Positions 31,876 to 31,902 of a stretch of 31,902 nucleotides of DNA are shown here, in pieces; positions within the stretch are counted from its first letter, which is position 1; the number at the start of each line of letters is the position of its first letter. Source of the stretch: Ruminococcus sp. (GTDB lineage Bacteria > Bacillota > Clostridia > Oscillospirales > Acutalibacteraceae). Both the position numbers and the translations under genes were made by a program. Under the pieces are notes generated by a model that did not search any database, was not told where the DNA came from, and was given only the letters and a program-made list of their open reading frames with translations. Where the stretch lies: the NCBI GenBank assembly GCA_004556705.1, contig SFGA01000022.1, positions 1 through 31,902 on the forward strand, given 5' to 3'.

Positions 31876-31902
31876 GAGGTTTTATTATGTCTCGAGAATA
31901 CA
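31804..31902 (+). mobile_element. Left end of an IS-like element (partial)
   Basis: Foreign sequence starts at about TGCACAAGTCC inside pstB. A perfect inverted repeat, CTATGGTAG (31847-31855) with CTACCATAG (31867-31875), runs directly into the ribosome site AGGAGG (31874-31879). A reading frame begins with ATG at 31887 (MSREY) and runs off the window. The position and style resemble IS3-family left ends, but the family is not certain from 99 bases. Confidence 0.65.
31887..31902 (+). CDS. Start of a transposase-like gene (partial)
   Basis: Only ATG and the first residues (MSREY) are visible, behind an AGGAGG ribosome site with a seven-base spacer. It is likely the first transposase frame of the IS-like element. 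The product cannot be recognised from this fragment. Confidence 0.4.

Overview
The window looks like a chromosomal segment of a gut-type low/mid-GC Firmicute (class Clostridia, probably Oscillospirales/Ruminococcaceae). The evidence is strong AGGAGG ribosome sites, consensus sigma-A promoters, a holB-ricT pair, a Clostridia-type 2[4Fe-4S] ferredoxin, and TnpV- and Pre/Mob-bearing mobile elements of the kind common in gut Clostridia. The genus cannot be fixed from sequence alone.

Region 1 (1-10945) is ordinary host core, all on the + strand. It holds citrate synthase, a polytopic membrane protein of unknown role, an AEC-type permease, DNA polymerase III delta' (holB), the PSP1/RicT protein, a small ferredoxin, a Fur-family regulator with a probable metal-efflux permease, and purine genes. 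The purine genes are purA, a full-length guaA, and a second GuaA-like protein that lacks the glutaminase domain.

Region 2 (10934-22221) is a complete integrative and mobilizable element, here called E1, inserted at the 3' end of the second guaA-like gene. It is bounded by the direct repeat GAGTGGGAAT, which overlaps the guaA stop codon. Inside each end lies a pair of TGGCAAC arm-type repeats. The backbone runs xre (minus) / xis - int - mobC-like - repA-like ATPase - origin-like non-coding region - MobV relaxase - tnpV. An AT-rich defence cargo follows: an HTH-Dam adenine methylase, an Mrr-like nuclease, a DpnII-family (GATC) nuclease, a second amino-methyltransferase and an OLD-family ATPase/TOPRIM nuclease.

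Region 3 (from 22212) is a second, diverged element of the same family, E2, in tandem with E1 and sharing the middle repeat. It has the same backbone order but TGACAAC arm repeats, a very different relaxase, and a two-gene cargo (trypsin-like protease plus small membrane protein) co-transcribed with xre. Its backbone ends at a terminator near 29000. No right-hand core repeat or arm pair was found up to the window end, so the following pstS-pstC-pstA genes (29120-31756) are either E2 cargo or host genes next to a degraded end. pstB is cut after about 17 codons by the left end of an IS-like element.

Most interesting points: the tandem elements at guaA; a 61-bp non-coding block identical at 60 positions between E1 and E2 although the flanking genes are much more diverged and the relaxases differ in type; GTGAC repeats and hairpin arrays around that block, suggesting oriT and/or a replication origin; the five-gene GATC defence island with a palindrome inside the dam promoter; and the xre-protease-membrane protein operon.
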